From assembly GCA_000149265.1 (NCBI GenBank), contig CH003145.1:781333-845332 (forward strand): a stretch of DNA of 64,000 bases, in the 5' to 3' direction. Every line of letters begins with the position of its first letter. The first letter of the stretch is position 1. The DNA comes from Ciona savignyi. Its lineage: Eukaryota > Chordata > Ascidiacea > Phlebobranchia > Cionidae. Shown piece by piece: positions 1-17,509 of the stretch. The notes beneath the pieces were generated by a model. That model made no database searches. It was not told the origin of the DNA and was given only the letters and a program-made list of their open reading frames with translations. The translations under genes and the position numbers were made by a program.

Positions 1-562
1 ATGTTGTATTACGTAATATAAAGTTCAACAACCAACTTGTGAATGTTTGTTTATATAACGATAAGAATCGAATAATTAACATGTAAATGGCGTTTTAAGC
101 AATTAAAGCAATATTTACGAACGACGCACATGGGTGTCAGGCAAACTTTTCGTTTCTGACGCAAATACCTGGGCTATCCCTTCAGTAGGTGTATAAAGGG
201 TGGTTAGGTTTTACACCAGTTTGTAAGTTTATTAAAATAATTATAAATAAGGTTGATTTCACCTGCAAGCCCATTAAATGATACACTATAGTTTTATTGT
301 CGCCAAGAAACGCATTTTAGTCCGTTAAAGGAATTTAATTTAGAGTTTGGGAATAACCCGTGCTACTTACGAAAATCGCGATTATCGATACCTTTTTAAA
401 AGTATCGTTGCCGCCCAAGTTGTAAGCCGTTTTGGCCCACTTACTTAACACCAGCAATATGAATACTTCATTTTCAAACATTTAAAAGCACAAGATCATG
501 GGGTGTATTTCACTTACCGACTATAAAAGGTGAACCTACATTTTATTTAATCAATAACTTAC
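1..562. other. AT-rich sequence downstream of MRPL28 exon 5
   Basis: This should be the last intron of MRPL28, perhaps with the final exon. Both strands were read; no segment in the right phase resembled the expected C-terminal tail of the protein. Nothing else is recognised. Confidence 0.4.
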
Positions 563-2403
563 AAAAATTCCTGCCTTCTTTTCGATATTATATTGCTTTT
601 CCATGGCCTCGGTCAATGTTAAACCAACCCAACTTGCTTCTTCTTTGTCAATAATATATTTCTAAAAGTTTAAAAGAATTTTTTTATTTAAAATTAATTT
701 ATAGTGACTAAAACATGCTGTGAGACTATTTAGCCAATTCAATTTAAAATATAACATAAAATCTTAATAGTTTTATTGGTATCTAGCAGTCGTATGAAAA
801 TTTTAGCCTAAAAGGTATGACATAGAACCTAGTCACTTTCTATTCCATTTTGGGTAAAATTGTTTCTTTAACTTAATGGTTTAAGTAAAAGCGGAGGTTG
901 TTTCACTTTTTGATAAAAAAAAAAAGGATGTCGGTATGGTTATAAAATTAGATTGGCATTCATTTTAAGCCAAATTTAGTTCACATGAGGCGTGTCAGAG
1001 GTGCATTTCAAATTTACGTCTATGAAGCTACCTATTTTAACGTCTTCTGCATTTTTACATTAGAGGTGAAAAACTATGTTTGTGTACATAGTGTATGTGT
1101 TGTTGCTGTGTTAACCTTGCTGTAAAAAGAAACATAATTTAAAACAAATCTTACCTTATATTTTTTAATAATTTGGTCTTTTTTAACCTTATTTTCAGGA
1201 AATAAATTTTCCTGGTCAGCTAATTTAAGCAGCATTTTGCGTTTCAGTCGAACCCCAAGTCCCTCGAGTATTTTATCCGATGTCTAAAATTTTAAATAAT
1301 GTATACTTTTAAATTGAATACATGATTTTTAAAGCAATTCTATTTTTATGTGTAACCTTGGACAAGGAAATTCACAAATGTTGCATTATACGGTTATACC
1401 ACATAATTTTTAGTTGATATTCAGGGTTTTGTTGATACAGATCACTTGCATTTAAACTGATTCATAACTATCGTTGTATGTAAAAGTAAGTTAGTCAATA
1501 GTTGGGGTAATACATTTAAGCATCTACACACCTGAAGTATAAAATGATCAAAACCATATGCTTCATCAATAAGATCTAGTGTTAAAGCAGTGACGGCAAT
1601 GGTGAACTTCTTGTCAAGTATTTCACTGTAAAGACTTCTTGTAAATAGCTGTGGGTTCCAAACTTTTAAGAATTTGCGGGACATCTGCATAAAAATATTA
1701 CTGAGTTTTAAGTACATCCTCCAGGTTGTGGCAATGCAACTACGCAAGGTACCTTTTTTCCTCGGGCATATTTGAACCCGTAAACAACTCCTTCTCCAGC
1801 CCAAATGCCGTCACGTGATTCTGAAGGGTACTTTACTTGCAACGGAATATTTTCTACACGCTCGGGCTCACCGTTTTCTTTCTTTCTCCACAAACCTTAA
1901 TTGTATCATTATGAATTGTTTAGCTACTAATCAAAGAGAGGCAGCATGGTAGGATACTTATCTTTATCGCCAATGATGGACAACACCAGGGTAAGTGGGT
2001 GGAGTCATCATACTATAAGCAAATGGCTGATTATCTTATGCCGGCAAGCTTATTACCAGGGCAATTGCAGTGTGGTAAAATGCAGTGGTTACTGGGCCTA
2101 GCCCGGGTCATAGCTTATTAGTTGGCCTTTGTGATCAAGCAGTTGGTGTCACATTAGCAATTTTGTAGTTGGATGGTAGTCCATGGAGAAGCGAAGAGTG
2201 GGGGAAGGGGATATTAAATGTTTATATGCAAAATTTATTAAGAAGTTTTATACCAAGGATTTAACAACACCTGAAGCTTGTGGTCGTTTTGTTCCAGTTT
2301 CAAGTTTTTGATACAACAGTGACCTTTTTTCTTCGAATGAATTGCGCCATTTTTCAGGCAACCTATTTAGTGAATTCAAACATATGTAAGTGGTGTTAAG
2401 CAT
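563..2403 (-). CDS. MRPL28: Mitochondrial ribosomal protein bL28m (MRPL28), 3' end not found
   Basis: Structural protein of the large subunit of the mitochondrial ribosome, nuclear encoded. Five coding exons on the minus strand splice in phase: 2403-2271 (ATG at 2403), 1895-1753, 1684-1532, 1283-1188 and 661-563, giving 208 codons. Recognisable MRPL28 landmarks in order: an N-terminal [14 protein letters not shown] block; [20 protein letters not shown] then [11 protein letters not shown] in exon 2; [19 protein letters not shown] and [11 protein letters not shown] in exon 3; [10 protein letters not shown] in exon 4; [10 protein letters not shown] in exon 5. Vertebrate MRPL28 is about 256 residues, so roughly the last 20-45 residues are missing. 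Exon 5 ends at a GTAAGT donor, so a final exon must follow; none was seen in 1-562, and it may lie beyond the left edge. Exon 1's donor was chosen at CAG/GTGTTG because only that phase joins exon 2. Identity is confident; the small exon joins are inferred. Confidence 0.9.
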
Positions 2404-3037
2404 GTTGTGCACCAACTGGGCTTTTCTCTATAGTCTATATGTATTTTGTTCTAGCGTTAAAAACACAAAGTGATTAAGTTTCCTTGAATAAAGTTTGCCT
2501 ATATTACTTAATATAAGAATTACAGCATGTTACAGGGAAAATCCATTTGTACCAAGGATCTCACACTCGCATGAAACAATTATTGCTATGGGCGTAAAAA
2601 TATGGCAAATGTGTGTATATCCAATTATTCATGTATTTTATAAAAATAAGTGGGCTGCCATAAAAAAATATACCGGTACCTGTTATATATGGGGTATTTA
2701 ATGGCAGGATTAAATAAATAATCATTTCTTGGTCTTTTATGAACCCAACTTGATCTGCCAGGTTTATATACAGGAAGTGGGATTTTATGTAGAGGTAGAG
2801 GCAACCTAAAAAAACGAGATGATTACAAGTAAATAAACTGTGTGATTAATAGAATTGAATTCCTAAGCCTATTACTATGATTAAACAGAGTTCAAGATTT
2901 GATCAGGACCATTTCACCGCTAATAGGTTATTAAATAACATCTTCGGTAGCTGAATACTGAACTTTAAGCACAATTCGGTGGCTTGAAGGAAGTACTGAA
3001 CATTAAATTTCAAACTTAGGCAAGGAAAAAAGTAGGA

Positions 3038-3800
3038 TAATAACCCTTCCCGCTTATGTTATTACCCATCCCGCTCAAGTTATAACCCATCAGGCTCAAT
3101 TTAATGAATTACCCTGTCTCGCTTATCGCACCCTGCTGTCCAGAAGATTAGTGATGCCCGACTAAAAACCTAAATGGCGCCGAATAGGAGTATATAGTAA
3201 TTAACAAACAAGTAAAAACTTGGTAGGCTACTGAATGGCACTAGCGGAGAAAGATATCTCACAATCACGCTTTCGGGCTAAACCTTTTTCTAAAGCCGGC
3301 TCCCCCTTAGTACCGGTAATGATCGCGCTTTACCGCACACCATTCTTCATTGCTTTATATCGTTTAATTTGGATCGCTTAGGTTAGGTTCTTTCGCTACG
3401 TTTGGTAGCCGCGTCCGCTATATTTAATAAATTATATCTTTCTTTTTTTTAATGACGTGTTTTAACGACGGGAAAATAATGAAACTAAACTAAACAATTA
3501 AATCCATTGAACCTGATCGTATTTAAAGGGCTTTACTAATCTGCGGGACAGCGGGGCGAGACACATACCATATCTTATGAGTATGAGCCAGATGGGTTAT
3601 TTTTTTTTCATTAACTTGGAATATGAGCGGGATTGGTTCTTTTGTCATTAACTTGAGCAGGATGGGTTATAACGCAAGCAAGAATGAGTTTATCATGAGT
3701 GGTAAGAAGTATTTCCGTCACAAAAATGAGTATGACAGGGTAAGGGTATATCATGATATGATCTGTCCCCTTCATGATGTACCCTCACCCAGCCCCGCTC
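3038..3800. repeat. Foldback element with internal tandem subrepeats
   Basis: The left arm (about 3038-3130) carries repeated short units of the type CCCGCTCAAGTTATAACCCATC. The right arm (about 3540-3690) carries the reverse complement, again in several copies separated by ATTAACTTGAGCGGGATGGG-like spacers. The arms are imperfect inverted repeats around a roughly 400-bp centre that has no coding signal. Later copies of the motif (ATGAGCGG, CCCGCTCATG) extend to about 3800. Limits are approximate and no target-site duplication was identified. Most likely a foldback or MITE-like DNA element. Confidence 0.5.
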
Positions 3801-3963
3801 ATGTTAGTGACAAAAACACCCCTTCACCACTCTCCCCAAAATAGTGTTTTGTCCCGCATGTTTTTTTGTCGAAAAAGAGTGTGTTTTCTCGCCCCTCTGT
3901 CCTCATCTTTAACCCCAAGTTCCACTTTCACATCTGAGTAACTCTTCAAACGTAATGGATACG

Positions 3964-4377
3964 ATACAATAGGATATTCATCTTTATCCGTGAATGGGAA
4001 AACCAAGGGGGTTATAACATGAGCAATCGTCATATTACCTCGCGCCCTTTGTCGGGTTACCAGAGCTATTGCAGTGCGTTGTATATGACACGTTCTTTCA
4101 ATTTGGTAGAACCCATTAATCCGCTGGGTTTTAAAGGCAATGTCCGTAAAGTGTCTTGCCCAAGAAGACAACCAACTAGCTAGCGACCAGTTTCGCACCT
4201 TTGTTGTATATGACACGCTCCTTCAATTTGGTAGAATCCATTAATCCGCTTGGGTTCAGGCAATCTCCGTAAAGTGTCTTGCCCAAGGACACAACCGACT
4301 AGCTAGAGACGAGTTTCGCACCTGTAACCTTTCGATTAAAAGGCAACGCACTTAACCGCTAGACCAACCGGCCGGAC
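3964..4377 (-). mobile_element. tRNA-like SINE, minus orientation, with internal duplication
   Basis: Reads from the 3' tail (AGGATATTCATC) through the conserved middle (TGAATGGGAAAACCAAGGGG, CATTAATCCGCTGGG, the reverse of the TGTCCTTGGGCAAG core) to the tRNA-like head ending ACCAACCGGCCGGAC. The block with the core and CATTAATCCGCTGGGTT is present twice, near 4097-4200 and 4206-4320. This copy therefore has an internal tandem duplication or is two fused copies. Confidence 0.75.
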
Positions 4378-4990
4378 ACTTAATTTACAAAAATAAAACA
4401 AATAATAATTATAAATATTTACACACACACAAACCTGGACATGTTTATGTTTAGCTTGCAGTTGTCTCAGGACATTTGATTTCTTTACCAATGACACAGC
4501 TAATATACAGACACGAATTATTACGTAGGGCTTAAAAATACAGACTCATCATCAATTTTATTTTGCTTGTTCATGTTTTTTACGGGAGTATAATATTTCT
4601 TTTAAAGTTATATTTCGCAAAAAGAGTAGGAAAAAATGGTACTAATTTTAAAATTGAATTGTGCAAGTGCAACTCAAGTTAAAGTACTTGACGGATGTAC
4701 AACATATTAATTAATGTGGCGTATATTTAGTGCCAGTGATTTAGATGGCAGGTAAGCTAAATTGCGATATACAAATGACCCTTAAATAAAAGTAATTACA
4801 TTTGTATTTAATAACCAAATACTAAGCGACGAATCGGTATCAAATTTATAGCAGAGGAAATTATATATTAAGTTTATTTTTGTTTTTGAAAAGTTGACGA
4901 TACATAATATTATAACTCCTATCCACCACCTTTTCCCTAGCAACCTTACCAACGCTTTCTGTGCGAATGGCCTGCGGTTTAATGTATTGC

Positions 4991-5219
4991 GGTACCTCTA
5001 AATACTACAGGACCGCTTGAACCGCATGAAGCGTTTGAATCGCTTGGTGTGCTTACTATACTCTGTAATTACAAAAGTCATGATATTAATGTTAGGGTTG
5101 GGTTTAAAGTTAGTTCTGGGGTTGAGACTTGAGATTAATGTTTGGAACAGGGTTAAAATTACTTTTCATGGCAATGGCAATCTAAGTGATCCAAGCGGCC
5201 TGTAGTATTTAGAGGTACC
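4991..5219. mobile_element. MITE with GGTACCTCTAAATACTACAGG inverted ends
   Basis: The left end GGTACCTCTAAATACTACAG recurs as its reverse complement at the right end (about 5199-5219). The 229-bp element is non-coding. Its centre contains TTAGTTCTGGGGTTGAGA and AGGGTTAAAATTA, an internal module also found in the differently ended MITEs at 5940-6314 and 32174-32398. No clear target-site duplication was identified. Confidence 0.65.
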
Positions 5220-5339
5220 CAATTTATTGTATGTAAAATTTAGAATTTTTAAGTTAATACCGTAGTTTAAACTATTTAGTTTAGTAAACATCCAACTACT
5301 TCATCATAATTGCTAAATCACCCTATGCTGGGAACGAGG

Positions 5340-5647
5340 CCCTACTGGAAAGTTCGTATGATGCGCCGGATATATTCTTCGCATGATGCGCCGGATTCGT
5401 CGCGCACGAACTACTTTTTTGGGTATTGGCGCAGAAAACTCCAAAAATCATGCTGGAGTGATTACACTTCATTTCATTTATGTCAGTATTTGTGACAATT
5501 TAAGCTTTATATTTTAAAGTTTTAATGGAAAATGATGCAACTTTGTTTGTTGTGGCGCAAATTAGTATTGATGGCGTGGCGCAAAATTTAGGTTAAAAAA
5601 TGTTGGCGCAAAAATCCGGCGCACAGAAAACGAACTTCCCAATAGGG
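5340..5647. mobile_element. MITE with CCCTAYTGGRAAGTTCGT inverted ends
   Basis: The left end CCCTACTGGAAAGTTCGT matches the reverse complement of the right end, CCCTATTGGGAAGTTCGT, at 16 of 18 positions. The interior repeats short TGGCGCAAAA and ATGATGCGCCGGAT motifs in both orientations and has no coding potential. Target-site duplication not resolved. Most likely a small non-autonomous DNA transposon. Confidence 0.6.
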
Positions 5648-5802
5648 GATCAAGGCAATCTGACTCTTGTCCGTGTGATAGCCTATGATGTTTAAGTAAT
5701 ATATTTTGTGTATTTTAAGTAAATTAAAAACTAAACCAATTTTAATGTAACAACATTGACATGTTTAACTAAAAAATGGTATTTCTACTGTTTAATTAGT
5801 AT

Positions 5803-6476
5803 AGGATAGTATATTCATGTTTATTCCAGTAATGGAAAAACCAAGGGGGTTAACACATGGTCAATCTTCAGATCAGCCCACGCCCACCGTCGGGTTAACG
5901 GAGCTATTGCAGTGTGTTGTGTACTATTGACATGTTCCTGGGGAAAACTAAAAGGAGGAAAGGTGGGAAACCGGTCTCTCTATTCCGCTAGAGTTAGTTT
6001 AAACATGGGGTTGGAGTTAGGGTTAGTTCTGGGGTTGAGATTAGTGTTTAGGGCAGGGTTTAAATTAGTGTTTAGGGCAGGGCAATGAACCTAGCTGACC
6101 TAGCGCTGGACATAGCGGACCTATCGGACCTGTACAAAATAAAGGGACCCTGGGAAACTGCAAACTAAAATAAAGATTAGAGTTGTTTTTAAAGTTGGGG
6201 TTGGAGTTAGTTCTGGGGTTGAGATTGGTTTTAGGGTTAGTTCTGGGGTTAAGAGAATTAGTTTCCATAGTTTTAGTGAGTAGTTTCCCTTCTTTCCTCT
6301 CTTTAGTGTTGCCCCATATTCTTTTAATTTAGTAGAACCCATTAATTCGCTGGGTTCAGGCAATGTCTGTTAAGTGCCTTGACCAAAGTCATAAACAAGC
6401 TAGTGACTATTTTCGAAACTACAAGCCTGTGATTCAGAGGCGACGCACTAATCCACCAGACTAACCAGTCGCAATT
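5803..6476 (-). mobile_element. SINE, minus orientation, split by a MITE
   Basis: The tail half (5803-5939: GGATAGTATATTCATG, AACCAAGGGGGTTAACACA, GAGCTATTGCAGTGTGTTG) is continuous in SINE order with the head half (6315-6476: TTTAATTTAGTAGAACCCAT, CGCTGGGTTCAGGCAATGTC, then the tRNA-like head). The two halves are separated by the inserted element at 5940-6314, so the SINE is the older insertion. Confidence 0.75.
5940..6314. mobile_element. Mutator-like MITE inserted inside a SINE
   Basis: The left end GGGGAAAACTAAAAGGAGGA and the reversed right end GGGCAACACTAAAGAGAGGA are inverted repeats. The flanking 9-mers CATGTTCCT (5931-5939) and CATATTCTT (6315-6323) agree at 7 of 9 positions and look like an aged 9-bp target duplication. 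The interior has several rounds of GGTTAGTTCTGGGGTTGAG. The same family, with a perfect 9-bp duplication, is at 32174-32398. Nine-base duplications suggest Mutator-like mobilisation; that is inference. Confidence 0.7.
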
Positions 6477-6479
6477 ATC

Positions 6480-9400
6480 ATCACTTACTGGCAATTTGAT
6501 TATGGTATTTAACAAATGATTGGTGGTTAATACACATACAGTAACATGTTTGTTTATATATCTAGGCTATTTTGTTTTGAAATATTGCTTTTTGTTAATT
6601 AGTGAAAACTTTGCATTTTCGGGTAGTTTTTATCCTAAACCAGTAAGGTGGGCACTGGTAATTCATGGTGGGTATAGGTAATAGGACGTGCCATGTGATA
6701 ATGTCCACTTCGTTTTTATTTCTTTTAAGATAAAAATAATGAACTATAAACCGGCCATATATGCACACAATACACCTAGGGTCCGAAAAGAGTTCCGTGA
6801 GTTTAGGTCAGCCTTATATACTATTTGTTACCTCCACTTATGCTACAGTGTAAAATTATAATTAAACTCCCAGGTTCACAGATTTCAACAAACCCAATTT
6901 ACTTAAGGTGTACATGGTTACCAAGTGACAATAGAGGATGTGTGGTTTGAATAATACCTAATACTTTTACAATTTCGTATTTATATAAATTGTTTATAAT
7001 ATATTAGGATGGCTTAATTGTTAATGATATTACATTGTAAAGTGTTAATAAATTTTGGGACTTGAATGTTATGCATTTGCGAAAAATATCGTGAATGTTT
7101 TTACCTGTAATGCTTTGAGCCCTTATATATGCTTATGTAAAGTTGCAGGTGTTCATGTTTTAAAATCTTTATCAAATGCAGACATACTGTGTTCACTAAA
7201 TAACTCAGCCATTTTAAGTTGGTGCACCTTGCATGATGATTGACAGTATCTGCACGATTTTATTGTTATCTTTTTACATTTTTTATTACTCTAATAATTG
7301 AAACAGCTATAAAATATGAGTATGATCATTTAATATAACTTGGTTAAAACAGCAAAATAATTGTAGCTTTTAGAAGTTTCCAAGTCTACCATCCACAAAA
7401 TCATTCAGTTAATTAAAATGTTTTACAGCTAACCAGTCAAATATTTGCCATATTTGTATTTGTAAGGCTATTCATACAGTTGAAAACATCATCTTAATAA
7501 AATAGAATAGAACAATTGTTTATGTAATGTTAAAGAAAACTTTGAGAAAAAACCAATGCGGGTTTTTATACATGCTAGTAAGTGTAATAATCTTTTCTAC
7601 ATAAGTTTTTTTATCATGTTGTGTTAACGATTGTGTACAGTCATTGGGAGTTCTGCTATAAAAAGCCAAACCTTGTTGGCAAATATTAGACTATGTTTTA
7701 CAACTTTCTAATCTAAAAGTCTACTTTTGTCTAAAAAAAGCTTTTAATAACTATCATGTATTATTCAAAATGAATATGCTACAATTAATTATGTGCTTTG
7801 CTGTTTTGTCATGACCATCATTTTGTCGTTTTTACTTATCTATCATTGTGGTTCTCCAACTTTTCCACATTTTTTGCAAAGTGCCCCCTATAAAATTTTC
7901 TTAATGATTCTAGGTTTTATTTTTTAAATAATATACAAAAGTACCTGATATTAAATATTATTTAAATAACTTAATTAATTATTGAATTATTATCGTGTGA
8001 TTCGTCATTTGGAAAGCCTGTATTACTTTTCTTGTTTTCCCTGAACTTATTCTTGTCGTTCCGAAAAGTTTCTTCTTACAACCATAATTTAAAAAAATTA
8101 TTACTGCCAAGTGTAAATATTATTACCCGCAAAATGAAAATGATACCTCTGCAATATATACATACGTCCGTTAATAGTACTCGGGCCATGTTTGAAGCCT
8201 TCAAATGAACATGGCTATATAGCATTATTAGGTTAGATGCTAATGTTTGATATGTTGTACAAAAAACTTCACTTCATGTTTGCGTTAATGTTTGATACAG
8301 TGTCAATGAAAGACTTCATGGCTTGTGAATAGCTAGTGATGTGTTCTCAATTCATCCACTGTATGTTTGAAACTCTACTCCACCGCAAAATAATTGAATT
8401 ACTGCAACCTAATCCCAGTTGTTGCTCACAACAGAAAAGCTTATGGTTAACTTTTAACCATAGGGACATAACACCATGTACACTTCTCGTTAAAAAAACA
8501 TTTAGCGAGGCTTGTACAGCTAGTCTTGATAAAGTGTTATATTAAGTGTATTTAGGCCTACCCATCCACATATATGTAAAATACATTTTTTGTGATTTTT
8601 TTGTTATATAGTCTTTAGGAGTAAGTTTTTTTGTAAATTATCAATACAGATATATGAAAAAAAATAATATTTTACCATTTACTTTAGCATATAGATATGA
8701 GGTTGGTAAATAATGTAACAAATAATTGTGAAGTCGACTGAAAACATATTTGGTGCTGCCTGGCAATCGTAGTGAGGATTTTAAAATCGACTTTAAAGGT
8801 AAATTTATGTTTTTTTACATTCGCATATTAAATACGTGTACCCTTAATGTTTTTTTTAAAGCATTCTGATTTAACTGTATGTTAATACAGTTAAAAAGTA
8901 CAATACTGTACCTGGCTTTACATTTAATCTTCAATCACCACAAGACATCACCCTGGTTACCTCAACAAATTCATTATTAGTTATGACAAAAAAGTTGTCC
9001 AGTTGAGTTTATTATTGTGTTCCATTCGACTAATAAATACAACTGATTGTTCCTTTGTGATGGCTATTTTGATCTTCTTTTAAAATACTAATCCTTGGTA
9101 AATTTTTCATTTTTGTAGGATTTGTTTTTTTAAGATAACATTTTTTTTAGATGATAATGGTATGTTCACATTAATTGTGCTTTTCTGCTTAAGTGCTTAA
9201 GGTACCTGCAGGGAGAAACAAATGACACATATTTTTTTTAATCTCAAAATCAAGTATACTTTCCATATATACATATATACCAATACCGTATTTTAATATA
9301 TAAATCATTTTATTATTTCCCCTGAACTTTCCCTTTATGGCAACAAGATTGTATCACCTAGACATTTAAAAGTAGCTATTGTGATACTCCATACTCAAGG

Positions 9401-10033
9401 GCTTAATATTGAGTTATATGCTGCAATATTACATCTCGGGCACAATAGGTTTAGAAAGTGCACCTGGTTTATATAGTTTAAATTGACGATAAAAACATTA
9501 TTATTAAAAATTCCAATTTTAAACACAATATTATAAAAATCTTAATATTTCAAATAAAGCTTTAAAATAAGAATGTATTAAAACAAGTTTACCAAATGCA
9601 TGTAAAACCAATCTGACATTTACCCATATCACTCAACTTAAATAACAGCAGACAAACAAACAATAAAAACGTCCCTTAAAAAAAGATTCAACTAGCTTGT
9701 ATGATTAAAACAGGTACAACAAAGTCACAATGTTCTTTTGTTTGTCATGTTTTTCTTTGCCCAATGATCCTGTATATTTTGCGGAAGCCGACCAAACTGG
9801 GTTAGTTCTTGAAGAGCTATAGTGTCGGTGCACTTGAAAGAGGCTATTGTAGTTGCTAAAATAGAAAGCTCTTACCCTAGAGTATTATTGTTGTCTCTAC
9901 TTGAGAACAGTGCAGCGATGAGTCCGTTTGTTAGCAAAAAGAGAAAGTTTTAGATACAGTCTTTTAGGTTCTAGTTCAGCTGCCTTATAAAGTTGAATTG
10001 TGGTCAGAAACTGAATTGAGCAGAAGTGTTGCA
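6480..10033. other. AT-rich spacer upstream of STK33
   Basis: No exon, RNA gene or recognisable mobile element was seen on either strand. Short open frames here (for example 7055-7243 and 8336-8545) have AT-rich, uneven composition and no family resemblance. The last few hundred bases should contain the STK33 promoter and 5' UTR, but no core motif could be assigned. Confidence 0.4.
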
Positions 10034-16822
<6,789 letters not shown>

Positions 16823-17509
16823 CACATACAATACATGGGCTGTACTTACATCTGCGCAATTCCTCGGACCGGTTTGAGCCAACCTACCTTGGACACTAAA
16901 ATTTAGATCATTTTACAGTTTCATAACAGTTTATAATACAGTGTTACACGTTGTTTAAAACCACTATGGACTGCTATTTCTTTTTAACAGTTCTTCTCTT
17001 CCTACTGTATTATAATAGCAGGCTGCATTAAATTTAAAATAATAACCGGAAATTGTATGACACCATTTAATGTACCACAAAGTAATTACAACATGAACAA
17101 GTTTATGTGCCTTAACATAACACACACTTCTGTACCTATCACTAAGTGCTTGTACCTCTTAAATTTATATTTTAATAAAAATTTTACTGTGGTTTAAGCA
17201 AAGCAAATACAGTGCAACTATTGTCACTATTACTGAATTCAGTTTAGTATGTTAAATGCTGTTAGTGATATCTGCAAGACTCCCACAAAGACAAAACAAG
17301 TAACAAGAGTTGTCATATTATATCTGCTTAAAATTAAACAAAATCAAAATCTTCTTGGTTCAAAGTAAAAATCATTTCAGCAAAAATTTCTTCCACATTA
17401 GGCTTTAGGAGTGTAACTGAAATAATGGCAGAACTTAAAATATAGTTTTCGTAGAAACATTTGTAGAAAAGCTATTGCCACAAAGTATAAAACAACATAG
17501 TCCTTGATG
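16823..17509. other. Shared 3' flank of STK33 and EBAG9
   Basis: Convergent spacer of 687 bp. AATAAAA at 17174-17180 is a possible polyadenylation signal on the plus strand. No other feature was seen. It should hold the 3' UTRs of both genes. Confidence 0.4.

Noticed and set aside
3623..4216. Open frames on both strands over the foldback and SINE
   Set aside because: They read through repeat sequence that recurs elsewhere. The peptides (for example those containing the SINE core) appear wherever the SINE is inserted.
6001..6268. Interstitial telomere-like GTTAGGGTTAG repeats
   Set aside because: The unit is longer (GGTTAGTTCTGGGGTTGAG) and lies inside a MITE with inverted ends. The TTAGGG resemblance is incidental and not a tandem array.
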